From AC-49 sp963766605 (GTDB lineage: Bacteria; Actinomycetota; Thermoleophilia; Solirubrobacterales; Solirubrobacteraceae), in contig CAVYAT010000002.1 of the NCBI GenBank assembly GCA_963766605.1, positions 434,001 through 498,000 on the forward strand: a DNA stretch of 64,000 nucleotides. Direction: 5' to 3'. Of this stretch, positions 26,795 to 35,276 are shown in pieces (position 1 is the first letter of the stretch; each line of letters opens with the position of its first letter). A program made the translations under genes and the position numbers. The notes under the pieces are model-generated. The model ran no database searches. It was given only the letters and a program-made list of their open reading frames with translations, and was not told where the DNA came from.

Positions 26795-27394
26795 ATGCGC
26801 CCCGACATCATCCCCGGCGGCACGTTTCCCGACTACGAGCTGCCCGACCATACGAACGTCCCGCGGAAGCTCAGCGAGCTGCAGGGCGACGATCCGCTGA
26901 TCCTCACGCTCGCGCGCGGCCACTACTGCCCCAAAGAGCACCAGCAGCACCTCGAGCTGGCCGCGTTCTATCCGAAGATCGCCGTCGCCTACACGCAGGT
27001 CGCCACGATCGCCACCGACGACCACCACACGTTGCAGGAGTTCCGGGCGTCGGTGGGCGCCCAGTGGCCGTTCCTCTCCGACCCTGAGCGCGTGGTCCAG
27101 AAGGACCTCGAAATCCAGGAGTACACCGACCCCGACAACGACCCGATGATCCCGTACACGCTCGTGCTCAAGCCCGGGCTCGTGATCCACAGCATCTACA
27201 ACGGCTACTGGTTCTGGGGTCGCCCGTCGGTCGTTGACCTGTGGCACGACCTGCGCGCCGTGTCGAGCGAGATCCGCCCCGACTGGGACCTCAGCACGCA
27301 CGGACTGCGCGAGGCCTGGGATGCCGGCGACCACTCGCACTTCCACGGCTGGGACAAGCGGCCGCCAGAACCCACCACCACGGAGCTCACATGA
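26795..27394 (+). CDS. Redoxin/AhpC-like thioredoxin-fold protein
   Basis: A 199-residue protein. The N-terminus (GGTFPDYELPDHTN) and the ARGHYCPKEHQQH block, with one Cys at residue 45 in the peroxidatic position, fit the AhpC/redoxin fold. No resolving Cys is obvious, so it may work as a 1-Cys peroxidase. The C-terminal 40 residues are rich in Trp, His and Pro and look family-specific. The stop overlaps the VOC gene (ATGA). Confidence 0.75.
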   Translation: MRPDIIPGGTFPDYELPDHTNVPRKLSELQGDDPLILTLARGHYCPKEHQQHLELAAFYPKIAVAYTQVATIATDDHHTLQEFRASVGAQWPFLSDPERVVQKDLEIQEYTDPDNDPMIPYTLVLKPGLVIHSIYNGYWFWGRPSVVDLWHDLRAVSSEIRPDWDLSTHGLREAWDAGDHSHFHGWDKRPPEPTTTELT

Positions 27395-27840
27395 CCACGC
27401 AGATGCGGCTCGAGGTCGTCGTCCTTCCGGTCTCCGACGTCGACCGGGCCAAGCAGTTCTACGAGCAGCTGGCCTGGCGCCTGGATGCCGACCTGGCGAC
27501 GAGCGAGGAGTTCCGCGTCGTGCAGATGACGCCGCCCGGCTCGCCGGCATCGGTCATCTTCGGCACCGGGCTCACGTCCGCCGCGCCGGGGTCGGTCGAG
27601 AGCCTCGTGCTCGTCGTCGATGACATCGACGCGGCGCGCTCCGAGCTCGCCGGGGCCGGCGTCGACGTCAGCGAGGTCTTCCACGACGAGGGCGGCGTTT
27701 TCCACCACGCCGGAACCACGGGACGCGTGCCCGGACCGGACCCGGGGGGCAACTCCTACGGCTCGTGGGTGTCGTTCAGCGACCCCGACGGCAACGGCTG
27801 GCTCTGCCAGGAGATCAAGACACGGCTGCCGGGCCGCTGA
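27391..27840 (+). CDS. VOC family protein (glyoxalase-like)
   Basis: A 149-residue vicinal-oxygen-chelate protein with two beta-alpha-beta-beta-beta modules: LPVSDVDRAKQFYEQL opens the first and LVLVVDDIDAARSEL the second. It ends in FSDPDGNGWLCQEI, the usual last metal-ligand strand. Members include glyoxalase I, dioxygenases and antibiotic-binding proteins. It is translationally coupled to the redoxin gene and followed 10 bp later by the flavoprotein gene, so a small detoxification operon is plausible. Confidence 0.88.
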   Translation: MTTQMRLEVVVLPVSDVDRAKQFYEQLAWRLDADLATSEEFRVVQMTPPGSPASVIFGTGLTSAAPGSVESLVLVVDDIDAARSELAGAGVDVSEVFHDEGGVFHHAGTTGRVPGPDPGGNSYGSWVSFSDPDGNGWLCQEIKTRLPGR

Positions 27841-27850
27841 GGGCGCAGCG

Positions 27851-29224
27851 ATGGCGACCAGCGACTACGACGTGATCGTGCTCGGCGGCGGCTCGCCGGG
27901 CGAGCACTGCGCCGGCGCGCTCGCCGAGGGCGGGCTGCGCGTGGCCGTGGTGGAGCGCGAGCTCGTGGGCGGGGAGTGCTCGTATTGGGCCTGCATACCG
28001 TCCAAGACGCTGCTGCGGCCGGGCGAAGCGGTCCACGGGGCCCGCGACGCGGCGGCCAGCGCCGAGGTTGACGTCGAAGCCGCGCTGGCGTGGCGCGACT
28101 TCATGGTCTCCGATCACTCCGATGCCGGCCAGGAGCGCTGGCTGGCCGACCACGGCATCGACCTGTTGCGCGGCACCGGCCGGCTCGCCGGCCCGGGCGT
28201 CGTCGAGGTCGACGGCGTGCGCCACACCGCCGACCACGTGGTCCTCGCCAACGGCGCCGATCCGGTCATCCCTCCCGTGCCCGGGCTGCGCGAGCTCGAG
28301 GGCATCTGGACCAACCGTGAGGCGACCTCGATGACCGCCATTCCCCGCCGCCTGCTGATCCTTGGCGGCGGGCCGGTCGGGGTGGAGCTTGCGCAGGCCG
28401 TCCGCCGGTTGGGCGGCGAGGTCGTGGTCGTCGACATGTCCGACCGCGTGCTGGCGAGGGAACCGGCGCCGCTGGGCGAGGCGCTCGGCGAGGTTCTGCG
28501 CCGCGAGGGCATCGAGCTGGTGCTGTCGGCCAACGCGACGGCCGCACGACGCGATGGCGACGACTACCTGCTCGAGATCGACGACGGACGCGAGCTGCGC
28601 GGCGACCGGCTGCTCGTCGCCACCGGCCGGCGACCGCGGGTCGCCGGGGTCGGCCTCGAGACGGTCGGCGTGGAGCCCGACGGGCACGGGGTCCCGGTCG
28701 ACGCGCATCTGCGCGCGGCCGGGCAGCTGTGGGCGATCGGCGACGTCAACGGCCTGTGGCCGCTGACCCATGTCGGCAAGTACCAGGGCGACGTGGTCGC
28801 CGCGAACATCCTCGGCGACCCGCGCAAGGCCAACTACGAGGCGGTTCCGCGGGTCGTCTACACCGATCCCCAGGCCGCGGCGGTCGGCGCGGGGGCCGGT
28901 CGCTTCAGCGCCACGGTCATGCTGTCGGAGATCCCCAAGACCGCGACCTATACGCGCGCCTACGCCGAGAGCAACGGCTTCCTGACGATCCTCAGCGACG
29001 GCGAGCGGCTGACCGGCGCCTACGCGCTGGGGCCCGAGGCCGGCGAGTGGCTCCAGCAGGCGACGCTTGCCATCCGGGCCAAGGTCCCGCTCGACGTGCT
29101 GAGCGACACGATCCAGCCGTTCCCGACGTTCTCGGAGATCTACATCGCGGGGCTGAAGGCGCTGCGCGGGGCGATCGCCGCGGCGAGCAGGCCGGTCGGC
29201 GCCGGACCGCCGATGTCGAGCTGA
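27851..29224 (+). CDS. Dihydrolipoamide dehydrogenase-like flavoprotein with altered active site
   Basis: A 457-residue class I pyridine nucleotide-disulfide oxidoreductase. FAD binds at GGGSPGEHCAG, the redox pair is C43 and C48 in GGECSYWACIPSK, and NAD(P) binds at ILGGGPVGVELAQA. In the C-terminal dimer domain the catalytic H-P-T-x-S-E motif reads FPTFSE (F424...E429): the proton-shuttling His is Phe. It may reduce a thiol or metal substrate other than lipoamide. It closes the unit that starts with MmgE/PrpD. Confidence 0.85.
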   Translation: MATSDYDVIVLGGGSPGEHCAGALAEGGLRVAVVERELVGGECSYWACIPSKTLLRPGEAVHGARDAAASAEVDVEAALAWRDFMVSDHSDAGQERWLADHGIDLLRGTGRLAGPGVVEVDGVRHTADHVVLANGADPVIPPVPGLRELEGIWTNREATSMTAIPRRLLILGGGPVGVELAQAVRRLGGEVVVVDMSDRVLAREPAPLGEALGEVLRREGIELVLSANATAARRDGDDYLLEIDDGRELRGDRLLVATGRRPRVAGVGLETVGVEPDGHGVPVDAHLRAAGQLWAIGDVNGLWPLTHVGKYQGDVVAANILGDPRKANYEAVPRVVYTDPQAAAVGAGAGRFSATVMLSEIPKTATYTRAYAESNGFLTILSDGERLTGAYALGPEAGEWLQQATLAIRAKVPLDVLSDTIQPFPTFSEIYIAGLKALRGAIAAASRPVGAGPPMSS

Positions 29225-29230
29225 CACAGC

Positions 29231-30064
29231 TCAGCCGGCCGGCGGCGGGTCGACGTCGTCGTAGATGCGCGCGGCGGCGAGCTGGCCGCCGGCGCCCCGG
29301 ACGTAGACGGCGGCCCCGGCCTGGGGCGCCACCGTCGTGTCGCCCCACCGCACGACGTTGTACTCCAGCGCGCACGCGCGGCCGTCGTCGACGATCGCGC
29401 AATGCTCGAGCCCGATGCCGCCGCCGTTGGCGAACAGCCGCTGGTAGAAGGCCCGCAGGTCGTCCGCGCCGCGATGGGTATACGCGTCGCCGCCTGGCTC
29501 CCGGGCGCAGCCGTCGGGCTCGAACAGCGCGACGATCGTGTCGACGTCGCCGGCCGCCAGCGCGCGCTGGTAGTCGGCGACGACGTCCGGCGCGCGCAGC
29601 TGTGGGTCGGGCTGAAGCACGGGCGGCCGGTTGGCGTGGCGGCCGGTCAGCGCCCAGCGGCTGTAGTAGATCCGCAGCTCCTGGATCCGTCCCTCGGTCG
29701 GGTGGTCGGCGACGATCGCCAGCGGGAGGGCGACGCGTCCGCTGTCACCGTCGAGGTGCAGGACCACCTCCTCGAAGCCACGCTCCGAGAGGACGACGCG
29801 CTCGACGTCGGACACCGACACGTTGCGCCGGTCGAACCACTCGTTCGCAGTGGCGACGAACGCCTCAAACGCCTGCACGCCCCGAATCCGCCCGCGTTCG
29901 GGGAGGTACAGCTCGGGCTCGCCGGCGAACGACTCGACCAGGGCATCGGGCTCGCCCGTCAGCAGGCCATCGAAGAACGGCATGACGGCGAGCGCGTCGA
30001 GTCGCCGCTGCTCCAGCACGCGCTCCAACGCCGGCGCGGAGAACAGCTCAGGCACCCACGGCAC
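29231..30064 (-). CDS. Tandem NTF2-like (SnoaL) protein
   Basis: A 277-residue protein that appears to hold two NTF2/SnoaL-like cone folds. The first covers about residues 20-145 (FFDGLLTGEPDALVESFAGE) and the second about residues 165-275 (YQRALAAGDVDTIVALFEPD, then YTHRGADDLRAFYQRLF). Such folds bind or isomerise small hydrophobic molecules. GTG 30064 is chosen because GGGAGG lies 8 bases upstream. It follows the thiolase and 70-residue genes on the same strand, so a lipid or sterol role is possible. Confidence 0.75.
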   Translation of the reverse strand: MPWVPELFSAPALERVLEQRRLDALAVMPFFDGLLTGEPDALVESFAGEPELYLPERGRIRGVQAFEAFVATANEWFDRRNVSVSDVERVVLSERGFEEVVLHLDGDSGRVALPLAIVADHPTEGRIQELRIYYSRWALTGRHANRPPVLQPDPQLRAPDVVADYQRALAAGDVDTIVALFEPDGCAREPGGDAYTHRGADDLRAFYQRLFANGGGIGLEHCAIVDDGRACALEYNVVRWGDTTVAPQAGAAVYVRGAGGQLAAARIYDDVDPPPAG

Positions 30065-30087
30065 GCCCGAAGCCTCCCACAACCCTT

Positions 30088-30300
30088 TCAGGGCTGGTTG
30101 GGCACGACGTGCTTGACATCGGCCATGTACCGCCCGGCGGCGGCAGCGGAGTCCTCCGGGGAGCTTCCGTGCTGGCGCGCGTCCATGTATGCGGCGTACC
30201 AGTCCCACCAGTCGTGCGCCGGGGTGATGGCCTCGAACGCGCCGTGACGCACCGACGTCTCCTCGAGCAGCGCGGCGAGATCGGCAATCTCCATCGCCAT
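30088..30300 (-). CDS. Small conserved-looking protein coupled to thiolase
   Basis: A 70-residue soluble protein beginning MAMEIADLAALLEE, with an aromatic core HDWWDWYAAYMDARQ and an Ala-rich helix EDSAAAAGRYMADV. I do not recognise a catalytic motif. Its ATG shares a base with the thiolase stop codon (TGATG), so the two are translated together. A third gene follows 23 bp later. It may be an accessory subunit of the thiolase or an NTF2-linked partner. Confidence 0.6.
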   Translation of the reverse strand: MAMEIADLAALLEETSVRHGAFEAITPAHDWWDWYAAYMDARQHGSSPEDSAAAAGRYMADVKHVVPNQP

Positions 30301-31493
30301 CAGGCGGCGGGCTTGTAGACGGTCACCACGGCCGCGCCGCCGAGGCCGAGGTTGTGCTGCAGCGCGACCTTCGCCCCCGGTACCTGCCGTTTGTCGGCCT
30401 GGCCGCGCAGCTGCCACGTCAGCTCGCTGCACTGCGCCAGCCCGGTCGCGCCGAGCGGGTGGCCCTTGGAGATCAGGCCGCCGCTCGGATTGACCACCGG
30501 ACCGCTGCCGCCGTACGTCGTCGCACCGGCGTCGACGAGCTCGTGGCCGCGGCCCTCGAGGGCGAGTCCGAGCGCCTCGTAGGTGATCAGCTCGTTGGTC
30601 GAGAAACAGTCGTGCAGCTCGATCACGTCGACGTCGCCGATGCCGACGCCCGCCTCGGCGAGCGCGCGCTGCGCGGCCTCCGTGGACATGTCGACGCCGA
30701 CGATCTTGCGCGCCGACGGCTCGAAGCTCGACGGCATGTCGGTCGCCATCGCCTGCCCGGCGATCTCGATCGCCTGCTCCCACAGGCCATGCTCGTCGAC
30801 GAAGCGCTCGGAGGCCACGATCGCGCAGGCCGAGCCGTCGGAGGTCGGCGAGCACTGGAGCAGCGTCAGCGGCTCATAGATCTCGCGCGACGACCGGACC
30901 TCGTCGAGCGTGTATTCCTGCTGGAACTGCGCGTAGGGGTTGTTGGCCGAGTGCTTGTGGTTCTTCCAGCCGATCCACGCGAAGTGCTCGGGCGTCGAGC
31001 CGAACAGCCGCATGTGCTCGCGGCCGGCGTTGCCGAACTGCTGGGGAGCGCCCGGCGCGTCGGTCGGCGGGTAGAGCGCGTACATCGCGTCGCGGTGGCG
31101 GCCGGTCGGGGCGGCGCGGTCGGTGTACTTGGCCTGAAGCGAGCCGCGCTCCATCTTCTCGAAGCCCAGGGCGATCGCGCAGTCGGCGAGGCCGCCGCGG
31201 ATGGCCTGGCGCGCCAGGTACAGAGCGCTTGACCCGGTCGAGCAGTTGTTGTTGACGTTGACGACCGGGATGCCGGTCAGGCCGAGCTCGTACAGCGCCC
31301 GCTGGCCCGAGGTCGAGTCCCCGTAGCAGTAGCCGACGAACGCCTGCTCGACGAGGTCGTAGGTGATCCCGGCGTCGGTCAGCGCGTTGGTGCCGGCCTC
31401 GCGCGCCATGTCGGGGTAGTCCCACTCGCGGCGGCCGGGCTTCTCGAACTTCGTCATGCCGACGCCGATGACAAACGTGCGGTTGTGGCTCAC
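30300..31493 (-). CDS. Lipid-transfer protein / thiolase (SCP-x-like)
   Basis: A 397-residue thiolase-fold enzyme. VNNNCSTGSSAL carries the nucleophilic Cys near residue 85. The C-terminal half has the catalytic His blocks LHDCFSTNE and KGHPLGATGLAQ. The usual final CGGG loop is replaced by LGLGGAA, as in sterol carrier protein-x and lipid-transfer thiolases of actinobacterial sterol and fatty-acid side-chain degradation. GTG 31493 is chosen over GTG 31499 because AAAGGAG is five bases upstream of it. The alpha/beta hydrolase gene is divergent. Confidence 0.9.
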   Translation of the reverse strand: MSHNRTFVIGVGMTKFEKPGRREWDYPDMAREAGTNALTDAGITYDLVEQAFVGYCYGDSTSGQRALYELGLTGIPVVNVNNNCSTGSSALYLARQAIRGGLADCAIALGFEKMERGSLQAKYTDRAAPTGRHRDAMYALYPPTDAPGAPQQFGNAGREHMRLFGSTPEHFAWIGWKNHKHSANNPYAQFQQEYTLDEVRSSREIYEPLTLLQCSPTSDGSACAIVASERFVDEHGLWEQAIEIAGQAMATDMPSSFEPSARKIVGVDMSTEAAQRALAEAGVGIGDVDVIELHDCFSTNELITYEALGLALEGRGHELVDAGATTYGGSGPVVNPSGGLISKGHPLGATGLAQCSELTWQLRGQADKRQVPGAKVALQHNLGLGGAAVVTVYKPAA

Positions 31494-31560
31494 GGGCACT
31501 CCTTTCTCGCTGCCTGGAGCATAGGAGACGGTGGAAGGCCCACTGGTAGGCTCGCGCCCG

Positions 31561-32325
31561 ATGGCGTTCCTGGAGCGTGACGGAGCGCGCCTCTACTACG
31601 AGGTCCACGGCGAAGCGGGCGACCGCCCGCCACTGGTGCTCACCCACGGCTTCTCGGCCAGCGGTCGGATGTGGGAGCCCAACGTCGAGGCGCTGTGCGC
31701 GGACCGGCAGGTGCTGGTGTGGGACCTGCGCGGCCATGCGCGCACCGACGCGCCGGCGGGGGCGCCGTACAGCGAGGAGGCCGCGGTGGCCGATATGGCG
31801 GCGCTGCTCGACGTCGTGGGCTGGGACTGCGCGGTGATCGGTGGGATGTCGCTCGGCGGGTATCTGTCGCTCGCGTTTGCCACCCGCCACCCCGAGCGTG
31901 TCGCCGCCCTGCTGCTCGTCGACACCGGGCCTGGATTTCGCCGCGACGAGCCGCGGGAGGAGTGGAACACGAGAGCGCTGGCAACCGCGGATCGGCTCGA
32001 GCGCGAAGGGCTCGCCGCGCTGGCCGACAGCCCGGAGGTCGCGGGCGCCGGGCACGCCGACGTGGACGGTGTCGCGCGCGCGGCGCGCGGTCTGCTCGTC
32101 CAGCGCGACGCGCGGGTCATCGAGTCGCTGGCATCGATCGCCGTGCCGACGCTGGTCGTGGTCGGCGCCGAGGATCACCGGTTCCTCGCGGCGGCCGACT
32201 ACATGGCGACGCGGATCCCGGGCGCGCGCAAGGTCGTTCTGGACGGCGCCGGCCATGCGGCCAACGTCGACCGCCCGGACGAGTTCAACGCCTCGGTGCG
32301 CGAGTTCCTCGACTCCGTGGCGTGA
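31561..32325 (+). CDS. Alpha/beta-fold hydrolase
   Basis: A 254-residue hydrolase beginning MAFLERDGARLYYEVHG. The oxyanion strand LTHGFSAS, nucleophile elbow GGMSLGG (Ser), acid GAEDHRF (Asp) and GAGHAAN (His) form a complete triad. Esterases, lactonases and thioesterases share this plan. It is divergent from the lipid-transfer thiolase gene, and its last 41 bp overlap the end of the convergent TetR gene, which is a larger overlap than elsewhere in the window. Confidence 0.9.
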   Translation: MAFLERDGARLYYEVHGEAGDRPPLVLTHGFSASGRMWEPNVEALCADRQVLVWDLRGHARTDAPAGAPYSEEAAVADMAALLDVVGWDCAVIGGMSLGGYLSLAFATRHPERVAALLLVDTGPGFRRDEPREEWNTRALATADRLEREGLAALADSPEVAGAGHADVDGVARAARGLLVQRDARVIESLASIAVPTLVVVGAEDHRFLAAADYMATRIPGARKVVLDGAGHAANVDRPDEFNASVREFLDSVA

Positions 32326-32896
32326 CCGCCGCAGCGCTCAGGAGCCTCGTGGCGGCGCGCTTGGCCGTCTGCGCGGCGGCCGGGGTGCCGTCGATGTTCG
32401 CCGTGACCATCGCCCCGTCGTAGAGCAGCAGTAGCTCGGCGGCGACCTCGTCGGGCTCCGGCGCGCCGGCCTCGGCGCAGAGCCCGGCGAACGTGGCCTG
32501 CAGCAGCGCGCGGTGCTCCCGGCTGACGACCGCCACCGGGTGGGCGGGGTCGCCGAACTCGGCGCACGCGTTGATGAACGGGCAGCCACGGTAGCCCGGC
32601 TCGGCGAACCAATCCCCGAGGAGGTCGAACACATGCAGGACGCGCTCCTGCGGCGGCCCGGGGTGGGCCCCCAGCTCGGCGTCGAGGAACGCGCGCCAGC
32701 TTTCGGCGCGCCGGCTCAGATACGCGCCGATGAGCTCGTCCTTGGAGCGGAAGTGGTGGTAGAGCGTCGTCTTCGCGACCTCGGACTCGGCGACGATCGT
32801 GTCGATCCCGACGGCGCGGATTCCCTGCTCGTAGAACAGGCGATCGGCGACGTCGAGGATGCGTTCTCGGGCGGACAGGGGCGCTGCGGTCTCCAT
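32285..32896 (-). CDS. TetR family regulator
   Basis: A 203-residue TetR-type repressor. The HTH reads VGIDTIVAESEVAKTTLYHHF, followed by SKDELIGAYL. The C-terminal domain contains GYRGCPFINACAEF, a motif with two Cys common in TetR proteins near alkylhydroperoxidase genes; redox or electrophile sensing is possible but unproven. It is divergent from the AhpD gene with two palindromes between, so it very likely controls AhpD-TauE and itself. Confidence 0.92.
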   Translation of the reverse strand: METAAPLSARERILDVADRLFYEQGIRAVGIDTIVAESEVAKTTLYHHFRSKDELIGAYLSRRAESWRAFLDAELGAHPGPPQERVLHVFDLLGDWFAEPGYRGCPFINACAEFGDPAHPVAVVSREHRALLQATFAGLCAEAGAPEPDEVAAELLLLYDGAMVTANIDGTPAAAQTAKRAATRLLSAAAVTPRSRGTRAPRR

Positions 32897-32909
32897 GGGA
32901 CAAGTGTAC

Positions 32910-32925
32910 TACGGACCTGTACGTA
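32910..32925. promoter_or_regulatory. Second operator-like site upstream of TetR
   Basis: TACGGAC-CT-GTACGTA is a 16-bp inverted repeat with one arm mismatch. It shares the CT spacer and the general layout of the perfect palindrome 31 bp away, and begins 14 bp upstream of the TetR ATG, where it could mediate autorepression. Confidence 0.6.
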
Positions 32926-32940
32926 TGCTACGGTGCTGCG

Positions 32941-32966
32941 GCTACTACAGACCTGTCTGTAGTAGC
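32941..32966. promoter_or_regulatory. Long perfect palindrome, TetR operator
   Basis: GCTACTACAGAC (32941-32952) and its exact complement GTCTGTAGTAGC (32955-32966) flank a CT spacer, giving 12-bp perfect arms. It lies 31 bp upstream of the AhpD ATG and 44 bp upstream of the TetR ATG. Twelve matching pairs by chance is very unlikely. This is the best-formed operator in the window. Confidence 0.85.
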
Positions 32967-32997
32967 TATTGGCAACACACACCACGAAAGGCGCCCC

Positions 32998-33552
32998 ATG
33001 GCCCGAATCTCCCTCATCCAGCCCGAAGACACCACCGGCGACCTGCGGACGACGCTCGACGACATCCGCGCCAACTGGGGCACCGTGCCCAACGGCGTCA
33101 AGGTCCTCGCCGCTTCGCCGGCGGCCCTCCAGGGATACCTCGCGCTCGACGGCGCGCTGACGGCCGGATCGCTTTCGGGTGCCGAACGCGAGCGCATCTC
33201 GATCCTGACCGCGCAGCGCAACGAGTGTGAGTACTGCCTCTCGGCCCATACGCTCGCCGGACGGGCCGCCGGGCTGAGCAAGGCCGAGCTCGCCGCGACG
33301 CGACAGGGTGAAGCCGACGAGCCGCGCGCCGCCGCGGTGCTGGGGTTCGCCGACGCGGTGATCGACCACCGGGGCGACGTTCCCGCCGACGCGCTCGCGG
33401 CCGCGCGCACGGCCGGCCTGACCGACGCCGAGCTCGTCCAGACGGTTGCCGAGGTCGCGCTGAACACTTTCACGAACTACGCCAACCGGCTTGCCGAGAC
33501 CGAGCTCGACTTCCCACGGGTGTCCCTCGTCGCGGAGCGCAACGCGGCATGA
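32998..33552 (+). CDS. AhpD-like alkylhydroperoxidase (carboxymuconolactone decarboxylase family)
   Basis: A 184-residue helical protein. CEYCLSAH holds the C77-x-x-C80 redox pair and H84 of the AhpD-type proton relay. These enzymes reduce peroxides or act as thiol oxidoreductases. A GAAAGG site precedes the ATG. The gene begins just after the long palindrome and overlaps the TauE/SafE gene by ATGA. Control by the divergent TetR is strongly suggested. Confidence 0.9.
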   Translation: MARISLIQPEDTTGDLRTTLDDIRANWGTVPNGVKVLAASPAALQGYLALDGALTAGSLSGAERERISILTAQRNECEYCLSAHTLAGRAAGLSKAELAATRQGEADEPRAAAVLGFADAVIDHRGDVPADALAAARTAGLTDAELVQTVAEVALNTFTNYANRLAETELDFPRVSLVAERNAA

Positions 33553-34295
33553 GCGGACTGCTGATCGGCGCCGGCGCCGCCGTGGCCGTCGGGGCGGTGC
33601 TGCAGTCGGCGACCGGCTTCGGCTTCGCGCTTGTCGCGGCGCCGCTGCTGTTCCCGGCGCTCGGCCCGCAGGAGGCGATCGGCACGCTGCTGGTCCTCGC
33701 CTGCGTCGGCAGCACGCTGATCCTCGGCGCCGAGCGCCGGCGTCCACGCCCACTGCGACGCGACGCGGCGGTGATCATCGCCGCGTCGCTCCCGGGAGCG
33801 ATCGTCGGCATCGTCGTGCTGCGCACGCTGGACCGCACCACGCTTCAGTACGGGGTCACTGCGAGTGTGGGGATCGCGCTGGTCGTGCGCTGGGTGACCT
33901 CGCGCGCCGGCCCTCGCGGCCACGGCTCGTGGTGGTCGGCGCCGGCGGCCGGGCTCGCGGCCGGCGCGCTGACGACCTCGACCAACACCAGCGGCCCGCC
34001 GCTGCTCCTGCACCTGACCGGCAACGGCACCGAGCCGGCGCGGGTGCGTGACACGATCAACGTCTGCTACCTGGGGTTGAGCGCGGTCAGCGCTGCGGCC
34101 CTGTGGGCGACCAGCACGTCCGGCGCCGTCCCCAACCCGACTGTGCTCGCCGGGTTGGTGCCGCTCGTCGCGATCGGCAACCTCGCCGGGCGCCCGCTGT
34201 TCGCGCGCCTTGTCGGCCGCGGCTCGTATGAGCTCGTTCTCACCGCGACCCTCGTCCTCGCGGTCCTCGCCGGGCTTCTGACCGCGCTGCTGTGA
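33549..34295 (+). CDS. Sulfite exporter TauE/SafE family membrane protein
   Basis: A 248-residue TSUP-family permease with about seven to eight hydrophobic segments in two repeats. The first repeat starts LLIGAGAAVAVGAVLQSATG and the second near AAGLAAGALTTSTNTSGPPL; the T-x-x-N-x-x-G-P-P pattern is a family hallmark. Members export sulfite or organosulfur anions. It is translationally coupled to the AhpD gene, so it may export a sulfur species linked to peroxide or thiol stress. Confidence 0.88.
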   Translation: MSGLLIGAGAAVAVGAVLQSATGFGFALVAAPLLFPALGPQEAIGTLLVLACVGSTLILGAERRRPRPLRRDAAVIIAASLPGAIVGIVVLRTLDRTTLQYGVTASVGIALVVRWVTSRAGPRGHGSWWSAPAAGLAAGALTTSTNTSGPPLLLHLTGNGTEPARVRDTINVCYLGLSAVSAAALWATSTSGAVPNPTVLAGLVPLVAIGNLAGRPLFARLVGRGSYELVLTATLVLAVLAGLLTALL

Positions 34296-34308
34296 CTAGC
34301 ATGTGCCG

Positions 34309-35268
34309 ATGAGCGAGACCATCGGCGGCAAGATCGAAGAGACCCAGATCAACCGCTATAGCTCCACGCGGGGTCTCAACTACGACTCGGTCCCGTGGAA
34401 GCTGTGGGAGAAATCCAAGAAGCTCTTCTGGGATCCCGCCGACATCGACTTCTCGCAGGACGCGATCGACTGGCAGGAGGTACCGGAGAAGTTCCGGCTG
34501 TTCGTCGCGCTGTCGGCCCGCGGGTTCATGGTCGGCGAGGAGGCCGTCACGCTCGACATCGTCCCGTTGCTGCGCTGCATGTCCGACCTGGGGCGCCTCG
34601 AGGACACGATGTACCTGTCGATGTTCACGATGGAGGAGGCCAAGCACACGGACATGTTCCGTCGCTGGTTCGATGCCGTCGGCCTCGACCCGGCCTCGCT
34701 GAACGACATCGTCCGCGCCCGCAACGAAGCGGTCCGCGACAACGGCGGCAACCCGGTCGGCGGGCTGTTCGACGGCGTGCTGACCGAGGTGATGCACCGG
34801 CTCGACAACGACCGGTCGCCGGAGGCGATCCTCGACGCCACCCTGGTCTACAACCACCTCGTGGAGGGCGTCGCCGCGATCGCGGGATACAAGCGCTGGA
34901 ACGAGGCACTGCACCGCCTCGGAAAGCTCCCGGGTCTCGAAGCGGGGCTGAAGCTCACCCAGCGCGACGAGCGCCGCCACATCGCCTACGGCACCTACCT
35001 CGCCCGCCAGATCCTCGCCGAGCACCCGGAGCTGTGGGAGTTCGTCGAGCGTCGCTGGGCGCAGCTCACGGTCGGCTTTGCCGACAGCTACGGCGGCCCG
35101 CCGCAGCAGGAGCAGGCGATCGAGCTCGGCTTCGGCCCGGCCGAGGTCAAAGCCCTGATCGACCGTCGCCTCGCGTCGCTGCGCGTCGCGATCACGATGC
35201 GGCCCGCCGACGTCGAGAGCGCCGACGTCGAGTCGTTCGTGCCGGAAGAGCTGGCGTCGATCACATAG
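34309..35268 (+). CDS. R2-like ligand-binding oxidase (R2lox)
   Basis: A 319-residue ferritin-like protein related to ribonucleotide reductase R2. Metal ligands E77, E110, H113, E186, E221 and H224 are all present. V80 and Y181 occupy the positions of the Val-Tyr ether cross-link of R2lox, including the exact E-x-x-V and Y-x4-E spacing. It therefore probably assembles a Mn/Fe cofactor rather than supplying a radical to R1; no R1 gene is nearby. ATG 34309 is preferred over GTG 34303. A glycosyltransferase gene follows after 8 bp. Confidence 0.9.
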   Translation: MSETIGGKIEETQINRYSSTRGLNYDSVPWKLWEKSKKLFWDPADIDFSQDAIDWQEVPEKFRLFVALSARGFMVGEEAVTLDIVPLLRCMSDLGRLEDTMYLSMFTMEEAKHTDMFRRWFDAVGLDPASLNDIVRARNEAVRDNGGNPVGGLFDGVLTEVMHRLDNDRSPEAILDATLVYNHLVEGVAAIAGYKRWNEALHRLGKLPGLEAGLKLTQRDERRHIAYGTYLARQILAEHPELWEFVERRWAQLTVGFADSYGGPPQQEQAIELGFGPAEVKALIDRRLASLRVAITMRPADVESADVESFVPEELASIT

Positions 35269-35276
35269 CGCGCGAG

